Source: Diplocarpon mali
Taxonomy: Eukaryota > Ascomycota > Leotiomycetes > Helotiales > Drepanopezizaceae
Length of the DNA stretch: 64,000 bases
Direction of reading: 5' to 3'
Assembly: GCA_024741835.1 (NCBI GenBank)
Contig: JAENRP010000094.1
Coordinates: 62,001-126,000, forward strand
In this document: positions 44,010-56,271 of the stretch, piece by piece
Numbering within the stretch: the stretch's first letter is position 1
How the letters are laid out: each line of letters begins with the position of its first letter
The notes under the pieces: model-generated
Seen by the model: the letters and a program-made list of their open reading frames with translations, nothing else
What the model was told of the DNA's origin: nothing
Database searches by the model: none
Translations under genes and position numbers: made by a program

Positions 44010-47000
44010 CGCTAGCAAGTGCGAGTTGCTAAACAATTATTTAAAAGCTTTAGAGGTTTAATAAATAAACGAAGCTCTTAAACTTCTAGCGGTCTAGGTT
44101 TTTAATAAGCCTATCTGCGTGCATCTCTTTAATAAGGAGGTAGATTATCTAAAAGCTTCCTCTCTAATACTCCTAGCGGATTTATATATTATTAATTTCG
44201 ATATATTAAAGGCTTATCTTAATCTTTTTATTCTTTATAATAATTAGCCGAATTGTCTATTAGTTATTATAATATATATTCCATTTAAAGAGGGAGTCTA
44301 TGCGAATCTCCTTAAAGAGGCATTTTATAGCTATTATCTCCTTTGCAATAGAAACTATACTATAGAGTTCTGCTTTAGTAGAGGAGAGTGTAATAGTTGC
44401 TTAACGATTCGCTTTCCAAATAATCGATCCTTTAAATAGAAAGAAGACGTATCTTTAAAAGGATCTATAGGTCTCTTAGTCATTTTTAAAAGAAGCATCT
44501 AAAGATGCAACTAATTAGTATTCCCTATCCTTAAAGCTATAGGCAATTCTTAAGAAGTGCGTACTATATAGGTATTAAAGCATCTAGTCTACAGCTAAGA
44601 GGTGCTCAAAGCTTAGATTAGTTAGGAAGAAAGATAGTTAAGAGACTGCGAATGCAATATCCAGGCGTATTATAATCGCTATATAGAGAATAGAGCCTAT
44701 TTTCTCTTAGTACTCCTTTACCTTTTTTAAGAAAGCTTGCCCTAAGTTCTTAATAAACTCCTTCTTTAGTAATAAAGTATTAAGCACTTTCCTTATATCT
44801 ACTTTAAACTTTTAAGCGATCTTCTTAATATAGGTATTATAAACTAAGGAGATCCTCTTTGCCTTCTTATCTTAAATAAATCTTACTCTAAGGAACTAAG
44901 AGATGTTTCCTATAATAGTAAGCTCATACGCCCTCTTTAGGTTTTCAATTAGACGAGTCGCCTAATCTAAGTTAAAGGCCTTATATAACACTTGAATATC
45001 GTTAATATAAAATGCTATAAAGACTATGCGATCCTTTATTATAAAAATACAAGGCTCCTCGCCTAGTAGCTTAAGTTAAAGGCCCTTAAGCGTTCCTACG
45101 AAGTTCTTATACTATAGCACTAAAGAGTCTTTCAGCCTATAGAGCGCGCGGTCCAGTTCTACTACTATACTAGGGCGCTTAAAGCCATTTAATAAGAAGC
45201 ATATGACTAAAGCACTCCTTAGGTCTCTAAGAGCGTTAACGAACGTATTAATAATATGAAACTGCTTTACTTCCATATTAAAGTACGCGGCAAGCGCTAT
45301 TAGTACTTTAAAAGACCTTACTATAAGCGTGGCTGCATAAGTTAAGAAAATTGAAGCTTTATCTTAAAGATCCCCTTATATAATTAGCTATAATTGGCAC
45401 TTTAGAAGCTTGCTAGAGCTATTAACCTTATAAGTAAAAACCTATTTTAATAATATCGGCAGGGGTTTTGAGTAATCCCTTTATACGATTCTTTAGCAAC
45501 TTTAAGATTCTAAATTCCTAATCTCCTAGCGCCTTCCTTCTTTAAATCGTTCGCTAAAAGGGTACTTCTCTAAGTCCTGCTATCCTTTTAAAGGCTTTAG
45601 TAAAGAGCCTTAGTGCTATAGACAATTAGGAGACTGCGCTCTATCCTTTGCCCGACTATCAACTATAGCTTTAATAACTATATAAACTATTAAATAGTCC
45701 TTCCTATTCTCCTTTATTTATTTATTCGCTTAAAAGGTCGATATAAACTCTTGCGTATATAAGGAGCAGGGTAAATCAATATTACTTTAAAAGAGCATAT
45801 GCTTTAAAGCAGTAGCATACACTTTTAAAGTCTCCTATTGCTTAACGCTTAAGTATCTTATCCTCTTTTACTTAAAAAGAGGGAGTTCCTCCTTACGCTT
45901 TTCTCTATAAGTCTCTTCCTTTATTTTTATTATTATTAAAAGTTCCTTTAAAAGTCTAGGTAGCTTTATCTCTTAAGCCTATAGTCTTTAAGCTAGTATT
46001 ACAACTTAAGGTATTATCTTATTAAGGCCTACTCCTTTTATTAAATCGCTTTTTATAAGACTATTAGAGCTCCTCTTAGATCTTAATAGCAGTGCCTTTA
46101 GCCTTTTACTAGAGTTTACTAAGGCCTGCCTTTATAATTGAAGACTCTATCTTAAAGCCCTTAAGCCATCTCTATTCTTGCGTAAAATAGCAGCTAAAGA
46201 TCTACCGATCGCCTTATAGAACTCGTCTCTAGAGACTCCCTTAGAGTCGTCTATAGTTCCTTCTTTAATAAGGCCTTTATAAGGAATCATTACCCTTAAG
46301 CTCTAGTCGCCATTTGCCTTCTTAAAGACTAGCAAAGTAGCTTCTAATTCGCTTGCTTCCACTCTTAAGTTTCTAAGCGGGTCTCTCGGATTTGGATTTA
46401 AGTTAAGGCCTTTTATATTATTAATTAGAGGCTATAGAGCAGCGTCAGTCTATAATATAGGCTCTTCTTATATAGCGGCTTCTTCTATAGCGATTGCGTT
46501 CGGCCTTGCGATAAGCTCTGATTCCTTAAAAATGCCTTTGAACTTAGCGTCCTAAGCTCCTTCTCTCTCTTCGATCAATTAAAGGGTCGTCTTAAGTTCC
46601 TAGCGCAATATAGGGTTTGCGCGCTTAGCTTCTGGACTATAGAAGAGAGACTTATTAAATTCGATATTATAAGTTATTATTACTCGCTAAAGCATAGGAA
46701 CTTAGATTTTATAAACATTAGAGGTAATATATCCAATTAAGTAACTTAAGTGCCCTTATAATTCAATTTTAAAGGTTTAGCAGTCCCTCCTTACCTCCCT
46801 TTCTTTAATTAAAGGGTATGCGCGAGTGCTATATATATAAATATAACTCTAGTTAGGCTTTAAGCTTGCTATTATCTGCTTAATAAGTAGCAGCTTATAG
46901 AATCGAAAATACTACTTAAATTAACTATAGAAAGCCTTACTTAATAAGATCATCTTCTTCCTAGCAAGTAGGAAGATGTTATAAAGGTATATAGCAGCCT

Positions 47001-49557
47001 TTATAACCTCTGGCCAAAGGCTTGCTAAAAGCCTAGCGTAGATCCTCATTTTGATAGAGCGTTCAATTAACTCCCTTTCTGCTTACTCTGCGCCTCTATT
47101 AGGTTAGTATATATAGGCAGGAGTAAGCCCTAAATCGATTCCCTCCTCTTTTACCTATCTCTAGTACTTTATAAGAGAGTCTTCCCTTAAGGAGATTATT
47201 AAAGTGGTATTATCTTACCTAATCTTGCAAATTAAAAGCTTATATTAGCATTTCACCTATGCTTTAAAGGCCTAAAGGACCTCTATAACTACGTCTCTAC
47301 CCTTTGATCTTAATAGGAACGTCTAAAGTATACTACTATACTCGTCCTTAATTAAAAGAACCTATAAGCAGCTATTATATAAGTTATTTAAAAAGTTAAA
47401 GAGATCTTAAGAGATCCTAAAGAAGGGCCTTAAAGATCGGTTCTTAAAGGTAGTATAAGAAATAACTTGCTTAGCAAATGCTACTGCATATATAGGGCAC
47501 TTTAGCCTTTATATTCCCTTAATTTTCACTCCCTTAGTGCACTTAACTAGCGCTTAAAGAGCCTTTGCGCCTAGGTAGCTAGCGCAAAAGTACTAAGTAT
47601 ATGCATCATTATCCTATACCTTAATAGGTATATAGTTAGATTAGAACCTATTATAAAGCATCGTCTTAATTATAGGAAATGCTATTAAGGCAGAGAAGTC
47701 ATATTAAAGTATATTTAAAAGATCCAAATAGTTAATAGGCTTATATTTAAAGAAAATAAGATTATAGTAACGCTTTAATTAAGCTTACTTTACAAAGTCT
47801 CTAATACTCCTAAAGCGCAAAGTGAGGTCTACCCTAGAGTATTAAAAACCCTTATCTGCGAAGAGCCTCTCTAAGATGATATTAGTAGTAAACTCCTTTA
47901 TAATAGCAATATTGCAAAGCATTATCCCTATAGGAGAGCCGTTATACTATAGAAGAGAGTTTGCTATATATCTATTACCTCTCTTAATGATTAAGAGTCT
48001 TAAGGTACTTACTTTAATATATTGCTGCGAGTCGCCAAAAGGCTTAAAGGTACCTGCGATAAGTAAATCCTTTAAATTAACGATATAAGTGACTGCGCAA
48101 TTGTTAAGGAGCGTACTTAAGGAGAGCGGGTAGCATTCTAGCTTAAAGAGGTAGTAGACGTTAAATAATTCTTTAAAAGCGTCAAAGGCAAAGGGATCTA
48201 TTATTATAAAGACTAGTAAGTTCTCCCTTTTGCTTAAACCATCCTCTTTAAAGGTTGAAGCCTTTCCCTTGAATTTATCAATTGCTATTACTATAATATT
48301 ATTCTCCTTAAGCTATACTTAAAGACCTTTGAACTAGTCTTCTGCATTTAATACCTTTTGTATTTATAGGACCTCCTTTCATAAGGAGAGAACCTTTATA
48401 TTTTCCTTACGCCTATCTATAGTATATAATAGTTTCTAATAGTCCTAGGGCTTTTAATAGTGATTTTTAAAGCCTCTATAAGGGCACTTGGGCCTAATCT
48501 CCCTTTTGAAGCTTATAAAGCGATTTTGGGAGCTGCTCGCTAAAGCCTGCAAAAGGGTTTCGACATTTAAAAAAGACTTTTAAGTAGTAAAAACTGCTAG
48601 TCCTTTATTATCGATCGCTCTATTGGATTTAATACCCGCTAGGGCGCAGCTTAGCTGCATTAGGTTATGCTTATATAGGGTTCCTATCTACTTATTAGTA
48701 ATAATTTCCTCCTTTAAATAAGTCGCCTAACTCGGATTGATCTTTATTACAACTAAGTCTAAAAAGTTAATAACTCCTAATCTCCCTTTAATCTTAAGGA
48801 GATTGTGTTATTCTACTAAGCGGTATACCTCTTGCTACTCCTAGATCTACTGCTAAGTATTGATTCTTTTAATCTTACCTTAGTATAATATATCGCGGTA
48901 TTAGAGCCTTATCTAAGACTGAATAGCCTTATTAGAAGGCGTAATATCACGCTTTAAAATAGATACTAGGCCTTAGAGTAAGAGTTGCTAATTCACCAAA
49001 TTGGTATACGGGTTGTTAGCAGTAGTTCCACTTATAAGAGTATCTCTATTAGGTATTAAAGAGGAGAGCTTCTCAGCTTGGATTTATACTTAAGCTATCG
49101 CAGAAGCTAAGAGCGTTTTATTAATAGTTTTAGAGACCTATTCTAAGAGTAGTTCGTAATATTTACATTAGGTCTTCTAAGTCTCCTTACGTATATAGTA
49201 CTCCTTTATTAGGATTTTATATTTATCCTTAATATCCTTATAAGAAGCCTATAAAGGAGGAGCCTTTAACGGATCTCCTAAGGGAAAGCGGGCGTAAATC
49301 TATTCGGATAGAGTTGCTATATACTCTTTATACAACCTTATATATACTACGCAAAGGTTAGCCGTTTCCAATTCCTTAAGCTCCTATATAAAGGGAGCTT
49401 AAGGCTCGGTCTCTATAATTGACTTAAATAAGAGTCTCAGATTAGCAAAAATGGTAATATTATAAAGCTTAGCGAAGAATATATATTTACTAAACCACTT
49501 TACCTAAGAGGCAGAGGTATTAAAGCAAGGCTTAGAGATGCTCGAAAAGTCAGATAT
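44010..49557 (-). pseudogene. Copia-C gag-pol polyprotein
   Basis: Collinear with Copia-G 30214-35760. The start codon at 49557-49555 is ATA, corresponding to ATG in Copia-G. Gag is about 48400-49557, protease and integrase about 46900-48200, and RT about 44700-45330. The RT active site reads FYIND near 44995-45010. RNase H is about 44010-44400. Stops are mostly TAA/TAG. ILVVNSFIIAIL is the antisense shadow of this region at 47876-48088 and is not a gene. Confidence 0.85.
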
Positions 49558-49750
49558 ATTAAATAGAGTCTAGTGAAAAGGTTAGGTATATAGATAAAGT
49601 TTGCAAATAAGGTTCGATCAGAAAATGGAGATTTATTAATTAAAAATAAAGGTCCTTCGAGTTGTTATAAGTACTTGAAAAGTCGGTCAAGAGCTTAAAG
49701 GGCCCTTTAGCCGGTTGCATATAAAGAGAAAGTATATTAAAGTACTTATA

Positions 49751-49761
49751 GGGCTTATAAC
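49751..49761 (-). other. Copia-C primer-binding site, half-tRNA(iMet) type
   Basis: Minus-strand GTTATAAGCCC directly after the 5' LTR. Confidence 0.6.
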
Positions 49762-49959
49762 TATAATGCAGTTGGCTAGAGGGCCTTCATTAGGTCGCTT
49801 AAGAGGCTTGCTAATATAGGAGAAGATAATTGATTATATTGTTTTTTAATATATATATGGTAAGAAGACTTCGGAAAGAAAAGGGAGAGTCTATAACTCA
49901 GCAGGAGTCATATAGAGGGTCTCCAGAATAAGTAGAGACTCCGCCCATTCTGCACGACA
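49762..49959 (-). repeat. Copia-C 5' LTR (198 bp)
   Basis: Pairs with 42362-42559 and retains the intact end TGTCGTGCAGAATGGGC on the minus strand. Confidence 0.92.
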
Positions 49960-49964
49960 ATTAA

Positions 49965-50331
49965 ATAGTTAAGGGCACTCTTCCTATTGAAAAGTCGAAA
50001 TGATTAAATAGCAGGTGTTATAGAAGTATTAAATAGGGAGGAAGTCCTTTTATCGAAAAGGGTTTTTTAAGCTATAATATAGGGAATCACACCTCTTATA
50101 AAATATAGTAAAGCAAGGAATCATACCTCTTATAGTACCAAAGGGTTATAAAGCAAGGAATCATACCTCTTATAATATAGGTTGGCTAAATAGGGAATCA
50201 TACCTCTTATTCGCCGATTGCTTGCCTCTTACTATAAGTCTTATTCAACTTCCTATTAATAGTTATAGCGCAAGTGCTCTCTAAGGGAAGTTAATAATCT
50301 ATTATCAGTCTAGCTAAGGCTTATAACCTAT
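49965..50331 (-). other. Copia-I leader and gag N-terminal segment
   Basis: Continues Copia-I gag beyond the Copia-C insertion (CP-x-LFNLFDFNAILFE across the junction), then becomes non-coding leader. It contains four copies of a short repeat with core GGAATCAYACCTCTTAT at 50082-50100, 50112-50134, 50152-50174 and 50192-50210. A primer-site-like GGTTATAAGCC on the minus strand lies at 50319-50329, two bases from the LTR. Confidence 0.6.
50082..50210. repeat. Four short repeats in the Copia-I leader
   Basis: Core GGAATCAYACCTCTTAT repeated four times at 40-nt or shorter intervals; three of the four end in the extended CTCTTATA. Confidence 0.75.
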
Positions 50332-50520
50332 TAAGCTTAAGTAAGTCGGCGCAATAGGTAATAGAAACTTCTAAAGGTCGATAGTCGATATATTAATAAG
50401 AGTTAAGGAAGGAAGGTCACCCCTTTCTTCCTTATAGCTATATACGTATTAATATCCTACTAACTAAGCAGTAGGGTTATATGATAATACATCGGAGTGA
50501 TAGCTGTATCACCCATCTTA
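50332..50520 (-). repeat. Copia-I 5' LTR (189 bp)
   Basis: On the minus strand begins TAAGATGGGTGATACAG (intact TGAG at 13074) and ends CTTAAGCTTA. Matches 13074-13262 over 189 bp. Its partner LTR is not in the window. Confidence 0.8.
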
Positions 50521-50821
50521 ACAAAATCACTTATAATGCTTGGAAGATAGCTATAAAGGTATTTATTTAAAAGTACTATAAAACAGAGGGGAGACAACAC
50601 AAGAATAGGCCTAAGGGAAGACCTAAAAACAAAAGGAGGAAGCACTACAAGCGGGCTCTCTTAGATAAGATGTTAGGAACAAGTCCTAAGTATGGGGTAT
50701 ATTCAGTACTATAGCGATACGCGCTATCTCTATATATAGAAGATGGCCCTTTTATCCTCCTACTATCCTACGCCGATTATATAATATATATTATAAGACC
50801 TATCTATCTTAGGTCTCTATA
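50521..50821 (-). repeat. Ty3-H-like LTR fragment (diverged)
   Basis: 50580-50821 aligns with the Ty3-H LTR core, sharing GAATAGGCCTAAGGGAAGAC, GGAAGCACTA and GCGGGCTCTC; its right end GGTCTCTATA is the altered LTR terminus. The flanking parts diverge clearly from copies 1 and 2, so it is another subfamily. Orientation is minus, the same as the pol at 58870-62774. Confidence 0.6.
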
Positions 50822-51015
50822 TATATCCTAAATAACAAAAGTAGTAGCCCTTACTACTATTAGTAAAGAATATAAAATAATATAAGTTAAAGTAATAGTA
50901 TATCAATTACTAGCAAACCCTAAGTGTAAGAAAACTAATATATCAAAAGGCCTAAACTAGGGCTATATTATTATTAAAGGTAAAAGAAAAAAAAGAAGAG
51001 TTTTTTTTTTTTTTT
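50822..51015. other. AT-rich stretch ending in a T run
   Basis: No gene or repeat recognised. It ends with about 17 T immediately before the gap. Confidence 0.5.
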
Positions 51016-51040
51016 NNNNNNNNNNNNNNNNNNNNNNNNN
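51016..51040. other. Assembly gap (25 N)
   Basis: Run of N after a homopolymer T tract. The true length is unknown, so continuity across it is not guaranteed. Confidence 0.98.
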
Positions 51041-51052
51041 TATATACTTTTC

Positions 51053-51075
51053 ACCTATAGGCCAGGCCCAGGAGT
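51053..51075. repeat. 23-bp palindromic motif (end of gene 2)
   Basis: Arms ACCTATAGGCC and GGCCCAGGAGT. Out of phase with the gene 2 frame; it may lie beyond its end or after a frameshift. Confidence 0.7.
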
Positions 51076-51477
51076 TAGAGAACGAAACTAGCAAAATAAA
51101 CAAATAAGCTATAAAGTTGTAAAAACAATTAAAAATAGTACTAACTTAAATATCAATTTTCCTTAGTTCTCTTTAAGGGATAAGGAGAATTATCATTAGA
51201 TAATACTCTCTTTATAAAGCGCCTACTTCTTCTTAATAGTTCACTATTAGTATTAGAAGAGTCCGGTCTTAGTATTATAAGAGCTTTAGTATTTTATAAA
51301 GATGCTAGTATAGTTTAATAGCTTTTGCCGATAAGGAGGGAGACTTATATTATAGCATTATTATTATTATCCTTTTTATTATTATTATTATCCTCTAAAG
51401 AGTCTTCTACTATAGAGGGGAATAAGGCGGGCAATTCAATAGATAATACTTCCTTTTCTTTACCTTTAGTTAATACG

Positions 51478-51500
51478 AGTTGCGGGCCGGGCCTAGGAGT
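51478..51500. repeat. 23-bp palindromic motif, in frame in gene 2
   Basis: Minus-strand reading TPRPGPQL; on the plus strand it gives SCGPGLGV. One of the best preserved GC cores. Confidence 0.75.
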
Positions 51501-52299
51501 TGTATTAAAGGGTTTAGTATAAGGTTTCTTAATGCTATACTTTTCGAAAAGGATCGTCTTATTAATTATATTATTAGCTTTAATATTATTATTAGTACCT
51601 TTTATCTTAATCTAGGACTTATCTCTATACAGTTATAGCTCTAACTATTAAATCAGCTTCTAAATATAGGTGAAATCATTAAAAAGTTCCTACTTATACT
51701 TCTTTAGATATATTATCAATTAAGCTATATCTTTAGAGAATAACTCCTTTACTATTATTACTACTAATAGATCGTTCTATAGCCGTTTCCCTATAAGTGC
51801 CTCTAATAATAGGCCTCCTTTTGTTATACTAAGCGTTATATAAAATTTGGCTAACGATTCTCTAGTAATACTCCATCTCGCAGTGCTAGGTCTCTTTATA
51901 CTAATAGAATCAATAAGAAAATCTTCTAAGTCTATGCCATTCTCTAGTAAGTTATTGCTAATAACTTCTATATAGTTATTACTAATAGTAAGAAAGCTAC
52001 CTTTTCCTAATTCTCTAGCAGATTTTATATTAACGAACGTGCCTTATCTAGTAAATATAGAGAACGGAGTTATCTTATTAAAGATATACTCCTTTAGAAG
52101 TATCTTCTCTCTAGTGTTTAATTCTTTCTATTATACTATATTTCGAGCCAGATTTAGTAAGATCTACTAAGCATTCTTAAGGCGTTAGGGTATAAGATTT
52201 AATAATTTATAGGATTTTTCCTAAATAGCGAATTCTCCGGTCGATTATTTAGCTACCAGAATTACATAGTAGTCAATAGTTCTATTATTAGGTGGATTA

Positions 52300-52322
52300 A
52301 CTTATAAGCTAGGCTTAGGAGT
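52300..52322. repeat. 23-bp palindromic motif, in frame in gene 2
   Basis: Reads TPKPSL-x-V on the minus strand; 822 nt (274 codons) from the motif at 51478-51500. Confidence 0.75.
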
Positions 52323-53529
52323 TAATCTTACAAATCTTATATTAGTATTAATCTTAGTAGTAATAACTCTTAAGTGGTAGTCAATTCTAATAAACTATAT
52401 AAGCTTAAGATACGTTACTAGTTTGTATAAAGACTTATATCAAGTTAGCAAAGCACTTAAGTATAATCTATAATATATTCTCAATATCTATTATATTAAG
52501 TTATAAGTTATATTATAAAGGTAGGCAAAGGGGGGGTTTGGCTTCTTATTTAAGGTTCGGAAGTGGTATTAGTACATTTCTAGTTCTTCTTATACTAATA
52601 TTAAAAATGAATTCTTTTTACAATTACTATAACTATACGTGCGTATAGCACTTAAAAAGGCGTAGCTAAACAACTTAGGCATATTTAAAAAGCCTTTACT
52701 ATAGAATAATATAAAGTTGTTAATAGTTAGTATAGCATTGTACTAGGCAGGGGTCTATACAATATTATAGAACAATTTAAGGGCTTTAGGTGCTACTCTA
52801 AACTTAAAGAAGCCTAACGATATATCCTTTTTGACTTGATTTGCCATTCTATTACTAATAGTTATAATTGCATAATTTCCTAGATATAATAAAAACAAGG
52901 TCGGGTTAGGAGCAGTATAAAATTTATAGATATTAGACGATATATCTTTATTATTAAGGCCTATTATTGCTAATCTATAGTACTGCGTATATTAGCGTTT
53001 ATAAAGGGCGTAGAACTTTTCAAAATTGAAGTCTTTAAATATTTCTATTATAAACTTTATAAGTCTTATCTTTATTTTTAGTATTATTACTATCTTAAAA
53101 CTGTTGCTATACTATAGTATCATCTTTATATTAAAGGGGACCTGATAATATTCTATAGAGATGATATTTATATTAACTTCGGATTTCTCCTTAAGAATAT
53201 AGAAGTCACCCTTCAATTTCTTATACTTAATAAAGAACTGTATAATATTGTTTATAGAAAATTCGTCTTATAGCAGTTTTATAATCTGCTTAACGGCTCT
53301 TATCGTCCCTTCCTATGCTAATAAGACTTCTCCCCGACCTTCTTTTCTTAAACGCTTTATTATTAACTTATAGAATTTGAGAATAAATTTTTATAAGTTA
53401 TTAAGGAAAGATTGCATAATATTAGCAGTATCCTTCTTAGTATTATTAAAAATTTCCAGTATATTAGTAATAGTGCCTATTTCTTTATTAGATAAATCAT
53501 CTTTTAAGTTTATAATATTATATATATTA

Positions 53530-53552
53530 ACTTATAGGTTAGGCCCGCGGGT
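53530..53552. repeat. 23-bp palindromic motif, in frame in gene 2
   Basis: Reads TRGPNL-x-V on the minus strand; 1,230 nt (410 codons) from the previous copy. Confidence 0.75.
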
Positions 53553-53715
53553 CATTTTCTTTGCTACTAGTATTTAAGGTATTCGAGGCATTTCTAAGGA
53601 TAGTGACTCAAATTCGTCTAAGTTAGAGGATTAGTAGTTAGGTAGGCCAGCTGCTTGAGTTCCTAGTATTATAGGCACCTTTGGCTTAGGGATATCCTCC
53701 TTATATGCTAATTCC

Positions 53716-53738
53716 ACTTATAGGCCAGGCCTATAAGT
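53716..53738. repeat. 23-bp perfect palindrome, in frame in gene 2
   Basis: ACTTATAGGCC, centre A, GGCCTATAAGT: perfect inverted arms. Reads TYRPGL-x-V on either strand. It lies 186 nt (62 codons) from the previous copy. Confidence 0.85.
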
Positions 53739-54680
53739 CAAATTCTCTTTATTAGTTATTCCTACTAAAGGTAGTAGCATTTTTAAAGTAATAGGAATAA
53801 TAAACTCCTATCTCTTTAACTTATTATTAAAGTAATTCATAGTATACTTAGCGAGATAAGTCATCTTTTCTTTTATAATAAGTAGACTATATTGCGACTG
53901 TTAAAGGCTAAGTATATTTAGAACAGTTTGGTTAAGAAGTGCAAAATTATCATATTATAAGGGTTTATCTTTTATAATCTAAATAGTAGAGTGTATAATA
54001 GTGCTTAAGAACCTAATAAATTTTCTGCCTCTAATGCTATTTCCCTGCAGCTTTTTTATACCTTCTTAAATAGTGAAATGATTTAATACCTATATGGCCT
54101 TTGCTATAGGTTAGTATATCTTAAAGATTTTACTAAGCCTTTATAAGGCATTATTAGTAGTAATATTAGTTATAAAGTAGGTTTGGAAAAGTATACTATA
54201 GGTGCTACTTATAAACTGTAATAATCTTTTTATACACTTATTCTTCTTATCTCGATTTTTCTAAAACAAATCCATTGAATTAGTATACCTTTAAAATTCC
54301 TATAGAAATTTTTTACAATTGATCCCTTTTATCTTAAGCTCATTCTTAAGAAAATCATTAAAGCTTAAAAATCCTTTTTTTATAGTAGAAATTCTATAGT
54401 TTAATACTTCTATAGATAAGTTTAGGAATACTTGCTATTCTATTTCACTTAACGTTTTATAGGTGCTTACTATATCTTCTAATAATCTTAGAGCTTTTTT
54501 GTCTTATGAAAAGTTACCCTTTAATATTAGTTTATTATTAGCGGTATTTAGGGGTTTGCTACCTAAAGCTATAACTGATATATTCTTCTTAAGTATGGCT
54601 TTCTTACTTAAGCTCAGTGGTACTATAATGAATTATTTAGTAGGAAGGGGTAGTTCTAAATAAAGAGATGATTATTTAGG

Positions 54681-55089
54681 AAAGATTAATAATATAAGAG
54701 GCTTATACTAGAAAAGATTGATAATGAAAGATAATAGTAGTAGTGCTAGTGTTATAGGTCTAGTAGGGTTGTAGAAAAAGTAAAAAAAGTAAAATCGTAG
54801 TATAGGGAGAGGCTTATTTATAGAGTTTGAAATCGCGCTAGTATATAAAGGAAAAGTGGGCATAATGAGCTTAGAAGTAGGAACAAAAGTGGGGTATGAC
54901 GTATATAAGGACCTACAATTGGTAAATGATAATTCTTTAAAGGTAAGGATAATATTTCAAAGGTAAGCGTTAGAAAGTTATATATAAAGGAAATAATTAA
55001 GAGATAGATTATATAAAGAACAAAGTAGAGTAAAGAATATATATAGAATAGAATAATAAATGGAGAATAAAGAGGTGCTAGTATATAGG
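54681..55089. other. Spacer between gene 1 and gene 2
   Basis: AT-rich with no supported gene. It contains the TATA box of gene 2 at 54816-54823. Confidence 0.5.
54816..54823 (-). promoter_or_regulatory. Possible TATA box of gene 2
   Basis: Minus-strand TATAAATA within CTCTATAAATAAGCC, about 140-160 nt upstream of the first confident gene 2 codons. Position and context fit a core promoter, but it is only a sequence match in AT-rich DNA. Confidence 0.35.
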
Positions 55090-55363
55090 AAGTAGATAAT
55101 CTTAAAAAAGATTTAACTCGAATTTGTAAGTCCTTTAAATGGTCTTCTCTAAGGGTAATAGGCTAGATTCTCTAGATTGCTTAACTCAATTATCAGTTCT
55201 ATTATCACTTTAGAGTCTTCTTCTCTTATATTAGTTCTTACCTTTTAGCAATTTCTCTAATTTAAGTGCCTTTATTAAAGGAACCTCTATTTATATCCCT
55301 AGGTTTAGTAACCGAGGTTCATCCGAACTATCTCATAGGCTTAAGCCAGCTGAGTCCAACCTT

Positions 55364-55386
55364 ACTCGCAGGCCGGGCTCGCGAGT
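55364..55386. repeat. 23-bp palindromic motif, in frame in gene 1
   Basis: Arms ACTCGCAGGCC and GCTCGCGAGT-type. Reads TREPGLRV on the minus strand. Confidence 0.75.
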
Positions 55387-56248
55387 CAGTCTTAGCGTTT
55401 CTAAGCTTAAGGGTAAAAACAAGGGATTAGTTCCTAAATTAGGGTCTAATATTATATTAGCGTTTCGGTTTATCTCTTTTCCGAATTTTCTTATAATAAT
55501 GCCTTTATCAATTAGTGCATTAGGCTCTTAGATAGCATTTATTTTATCGTATTATTCCTAAGACTTAAGTTTATAAAGAAGCGACTTAGTATTTATAATA
55601 TTCGTTTAAGCATTAATAAGGGTATTAAAGAGTTTCTGATTATATTTTATAAAGTGGATTTTCAATTCGTCTTTATTAAAAAGAAACAACTTCCGTACTT
55701 CGATTAGAACCGAGGGGTCCGTTTAAGAGCATTAACTAATAATAGCTTTAAAGAGGCTGCCGCAGTTCTTAAGATAAAAAGCTGCTTTAAAAGGTATAGT
55801 AGTTCTACTTGCATTAATCTATTAAAGTACTAAAGGTCGCTTTAAAGCAAAGACTAAAAAGATAAGATTAGAGATTCGAGTCTTATTTTCTAAAGTATTC
55901 TTATCGCAGATAGCTATATAGTTATTACAAAGGGCTATAAAACCACTAGTTCTATAAGAATTATTTAAAAGCATTTTAAGAAGATATTCCTATTTTATTA
56001 TTACTATAATTGGATTGCTATTATTAGTAATAGGTCGCAAGATCTCCTTTCGCTTTAATTTTATAATTATTTAAGCTAGTTGAGATTTTGAACCAAGTGC
56101 CTAGGAAGTCTATCGACTTATCTTCTTTGCAGATAGAGTGAGTTTTATATTCGACTAAGAGCTAATCTACCTATTAAGGCTTCTTAAAGTAGGTCCTTAT
56201 CCGATTAATAGGATTTGATAATCTAAGACTTGCTTTCTAATAAAATTA

Positions 56249-56271
56249 ACTCGTAGGCTAGGACTGCGAGT
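56249..56271. repeat. 23-bp palindromic motif, in frame in gene 1
   Basis: Reads TRSPSLRV on the minus strand, 885 nt (295 codons) from the copy at 55364. Confidence 0.75.

Larger units (their letters stand above)
42362..49959 (-). mobile_element. Copia-C, full-length Ty1/copia element (7,598 bp)
   Basis: 198-bp LTRs at 42362-42559 and 49762-49959. ATTAA duplications at 42357-42361 and 49960-49964. Inserted in gag of Copia-I. Same family as Copia-A, -G and -H. It is collinear with Copia-G throughout, so the two can be compared base by base to infer RIP changes. Confidence 0.95.
51041..54680 (-). pseudogene. Large degenerate gene 2, unknown family
   Basis: A minus-strand frame stays in phase from 54659 to at least 51498 (over 1,050 codons), checked by codon phase at four palindromic motifs. 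Stops are nearly all TAA/TAG at likely Gln/Trp codons. Readable parts include LPTK-x-FIIVPLSLSKKAI near the start, FLSFNDFLKNELKIKGIN, PIAKAI-x-VLNHFTI, ILRIYYRLYLSALLT and a Glu/Asn-rich end. It aligns along its length with gene 1. The start codon was not identified (ATG may have become ATA), and the C-terminus runs into the gap with a phase shift near 51075-51500. A TATA box is at 54816-54823. I recognise no domain. Confidence 0.6.

Noticed and set aside
54463..54663. Short plus-strand frames at 51325, 53377, 54463 and 56600
   Set aside because: Antisense to the long in-phase minus-strand frames of genes 1 and 2.
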